Position numbers and translations under genes: made by a program. This document shows, piece by piece, positions 7,597 through 9,176 of a DNA stretch of 9,176 nucleotides (position 1 is the first letter of the stretch; every line of letters begins with the position of its first letter). This DNA comes from Spirochaetales bacterium (GTDB taxonomy: Bacteria > Spirochaetota > Spirochaetia > ARS1246). The notes under the pieces were generated by a model. That model worked only from the letters and a program-made list of their open reading frames with translations. It did no database searches and was not told the DNA's origin. The stretch spans positions 1 to 9,176 of the forward strand of contig JABGPX010000542.1 of the NCBI GenBank assembly GCA_018644745.1, written 5' to 3'.

Positions 7597-8478
7597 CTAT
7601 CGCGTTTTCTCGGCATCGGCAGAGGCCTTGGTCTTTTTATGGCTTTCCGAAGCCTTTTCAGCAAGGCGTATGCAGCAGCAAGAGTACAGAACGTCTATAA
7701 TAGCAATCTGACCGATAACGAGCGGCATATCGATATTCATAAAGAGATTGGCGTTCCGTGGTGTCGTATGTAAGTTGAAGTCGGATATCCGAGTTAGCGG
7801 TGAAATAGCAAAATCGCTCAAGCTTACGACGGTTACATTATTCTTTTTGGCCAGCTTAACCGCGTCGATAATGTTTCGGGTTCTTCCAGAAGATGAAATA
7901 GCGAATAGAACATCATTATCGGTCATAATAGATATTTTCATTCTATAGAGCGTCGAATCGAGTTCGGAAAAGCAAGGAATACCAATACGAAAAAATTTGC
8001 TGTACGCGTATCGGGCGCTAATCCCGGAATACCCTGCTCCGATAAAGCAAATACTGCCTGCGTGGAGGATTCGGTCAGCGGCGGCGTCAATGACCGTCGG
8101 ATCCATAATCTTGTAGCTGTCTTCAAGGACGTTTGTTCCCAGAGTATAAATTTTCTCAGCAATACTCTCCGTCGAGGGATCGCTTGTTATAGATAAATTG
8201 TAGATGAGATCATCGACCCCCCTATCCCGGATAATGTCGTTAATCAAACCGCTTTTTAGCTCTTTGTATCCGGAATAACCCGCTCGCTTACAGAAACGGG
8301 TGATAGTCGCATAGCTCGAATCGCACTTCGTCGCTAAATCTTCAATCGTAAAATCAATCACCTCCTCGGCATGTTGGAGAACATATTCCCCGACACGCTT
8401 CTCCGCCGGCTTCAGGTCCTCATAGATGCCCTTGATTCGCAGAATGCAGCCGCCCTTGCTCGAAAGATTGCCTTTCAT
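7597..8478 (-). CDS. MurR/RpiR-family transcriptional regulator (HTH plus SIS domain)
   Basis: A DNA-binding protein of 293 residues that responds to a phosphosugar. Residues about 11-85 form the HTH_6 domain: LRIKGIYEDLKPAEKRVGEYVL leads in, and the helix-turn-helix with SSYATITRFCKRAGYSGYKELK follows. Residues about 125-265 form a SIS domain, with the sugar-phosphate loops FIGAGYSG (145-152) and ISSSGRT (194-200). The C-terminus is polar and Lys-rich. I chose ATG at 8478, which has AAGGTGGG just upstream and matches the usual N-terminus. A GTG at 8514 would add 12 residues but start inside the 18-bp palindrome. It lies upstream of the hydrolase operon and divergent from the isomerase-like gene, so it probably controls one or both, and perhaps itself. 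Confidence 0.9.
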   Translation of the reverse strand: MKGNLSSKGGCILRIKGIYEDLKPAEKRVGEYVLQHAEEVIDFTIEDLATKCDSSYATITRFCKRAGYSGYKELKSGLINDIIRDRGVDDLIYNLSITSDPSTESIAEKIYTLGTNVLEDSYKIMDPTVIDAAADRILHAGSICFIGAGYSGISARYAYSKFFRIGIPCFSELDSTLYRMKISIMTDNDVLFAISSSGRTRNIIDAVKLAKKNNVTVVSLSDFAISPLTRISDFNLHTTPRNANLFMNIDMPLVIGQIAIIDVLYSCCCIRLAEKASESHKKTKASADAEKTR

Positions 8479-8495
8479 GGTTCCCACCTTGTTTT

Positions 8496-8513
8496 TGGTA
8501 CATGACTGTACCA
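8496..8513. promoter_or_regulatory. 18-bp palindrome, candidate operator of the regulator gene
   Basis: TGGTACA-TGAC-TGTACCA has perfect 7-bp arms and a 4-base centre. It lies 18 bases upstream of the chosen regulator ATG, just before the ribosome binding site, in the divergent control region. The position would suit autorepression. I saw no second copy by eye near the hydrolase promoter. Confidence 0.55.
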
Positions 8514-8550
8514 CATGCGGATATAAAGTAATAGTTTTTCATCTTTCATA

Positions 8551-8579
8551 TTGCATCTTCACGATACATATTATATCAT
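8551..8579 (+). promoter_or_regulatory. Candidate promoter of the isomerase-like gene
   Basis: TTGCAT (8551-8556) and TATCAT (8574-8579) are 17 bases apart on plus; the -10 matches five of six bases, the -35 only three. Start of transcription near 8586 would leave a short leader holding AAAAGGAG (8593-8600). The minus strand carries a perfect TATAAT at 8575-8570 over the same bases, a possible -10 for the regulator without a good -35. The two promoters may thus overlap back to back. Confidence 0.35.
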
Positions 8580-8603
8580 ATTTGCAGACACTAAAAGGAG
8601 TAA

Positions 8604-9176
8604 ATGCAATTGGAGTATCCACGTATTCATCTTGCGATAGACAATTGCTTCGCCTCGAAGCGCTGGACCCTGCCGTCTGAATGGATGGAAGTTATTAGCA
8701 GTCTTAGAGTGAAGTACATCGAAGCAAGCGCGGATACGGAATGCGACCCCCTATATATGGGGCCTGATTATCTTCGCGATTGGGTCGAAGAGGTTCAGGT
8801 ACAGTCAGAGAAAAAGGGGCTTAGAGTAGTCAACCTCTACTCGGGTCACGGATCCTACTCTACCCTGGGTCTATCTCACACCGATATCCGAGTCAGGGAC
8901 AGGTTCCATCATGAATGGTTAGAGTCCCTCATCCTTATCGCGGAGAGGCTGACGGCCGGGATTGGATTTTTTTGCCATGCATTCAACGATAGCGCTCTCC
9001 AAAACAATGCAGCTTACTCAGAAATCATCGCTGATCTTTACAATCGATTCTCCGACTTGGCAATATTTGCCGCGGAGCATAATAATGTAATAATCGGCGT
9101 CGAGCAGATGTACACGCCTCATCAGATCCCGTGGACAATCAATGGTTCGATAGCGATGATAAAGGAAGTTTATACT
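8604..9176 (+). CDS. Sugar phosphate isomerase/epimerase-like TIM-barrel protein, 5' part, cut by the window edge
   Basis: The first 191 codons are present and the frame is open to the last base. The pattern is that of the xylose-isomerase-like / AP endonuclease 2 TIM barrel: strand IHLAID at the start, KYIEASAD (37-44), RVVNLYSGHG (74-83), GFFCHAF (121-127) and IIGVEQMY (163-170). Glu167 stands where family members carry a metal-binding glutamate; His82 and His125 are likely active-site residues. Relatives interconvert ketoses or aldose/ketose sugars in the cytoplasm. The substrate here is not evident. The ATG is only three bases after AAAAGGAG; a TTG two codons later has a better nine-base spacing, so the start may be 8610. 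It is transcribed away from the regulator and probably belongs to the same pathway. Confidence 0.85.
   Translation, partial: MQLEYPRIHLAIDNCFASKRWTLPSEWMEVISSLRVKYIEASADTECDPLYMGPDYLRDWVEEVQVQSEKKGLRVVNLYSGHGSYSTLGLSHTDIRVRDRFHHEWLESLILIAERLTAGIGFFCHAFNDSALQNNAAYSEIIADLYNRFSDLAIFAAEHNNVIIGVEQMYTPHQIPWTINGSIAMIKEVYT

Noticed and set aside
8426..8680. Plus-strand 84-codon frame crossing the divergent control region
   Set aside because: It is antisense to the regulator start, then runs through the promoter region and out of frame over the isomerase-like gene.

Overview
The window reads as one carbohydrate-utilisation locus of a bacterium. Five genes lie head to tail on the minus strand, in transcription order: a GH2 glycoside hydrolase, two ABC sugar permeases, a sugar-binding protein and a sulfatase that runs off the left edge. 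Upstream of them, also on minus, is a MurR/RpiR-type regulator. Divergent from the regulator, on plus, is a TIM-barrel sugar isomerase/epimerase-like gene that runs off the right edge. I see no tRNA, rRNA, CRISPR array, insertion sequence or phage gene.

Organism: base composition looks moderate and ribosome binding sites are strong AGGAG types. The LplB/YtcP-type permease pair is common in Bacillota (Paenibacillus, Clostridia) and in Spirochaetota. The binding protein has an ordinary export signal but no usable lipobox. This leans slightly towards a diderm such as a spirochaete, because in Gram-positive bacteria these proteins are normally lipoproteins. The assignment is tentative.

Layout: 1-592 sulfatase 5' part (minus); 593-817 intergenic, with a GC-rich hairpin and possibly a weak promoter; 818-2425 binding protein; 2469-3362 YtcP/AraQ-type permease; 3378-4298 LplB-type permease, whose start overlaps the hydrolase stop as ATGA; 4295-7429 GH2 enzyme with a GTG start; 7430-7596 intergenic, with a candidate promoter, a palindrome and the regulator's terminator; 7597-8478 RpiR-type regulator; 8479-8603 divergent control region with an 18-bp palindrome; 8604-9176 isomerase/epimerase-like 5' part.

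How it may work (inference): the importer brings in an oligosaccharide, powered by an ATPase encoded elsewhere. The GH2 enzyme and the sulfatase both lack export signals, so they would hydrolyse and desulfate it in the cytoplasm. The isomerase-like protein would feed the released sugar into metabolism. The RpiR protein would sense a phosphosugar through its SIS domain and control one or both promoters. The combination suggests a sulfated glycan as substrate, but the sequence does not identify the sugar. I found no clearly new class of system. The most interesting points are the intracellular sulfatase/GH2 pairing and the two palindromes at promoter positions.
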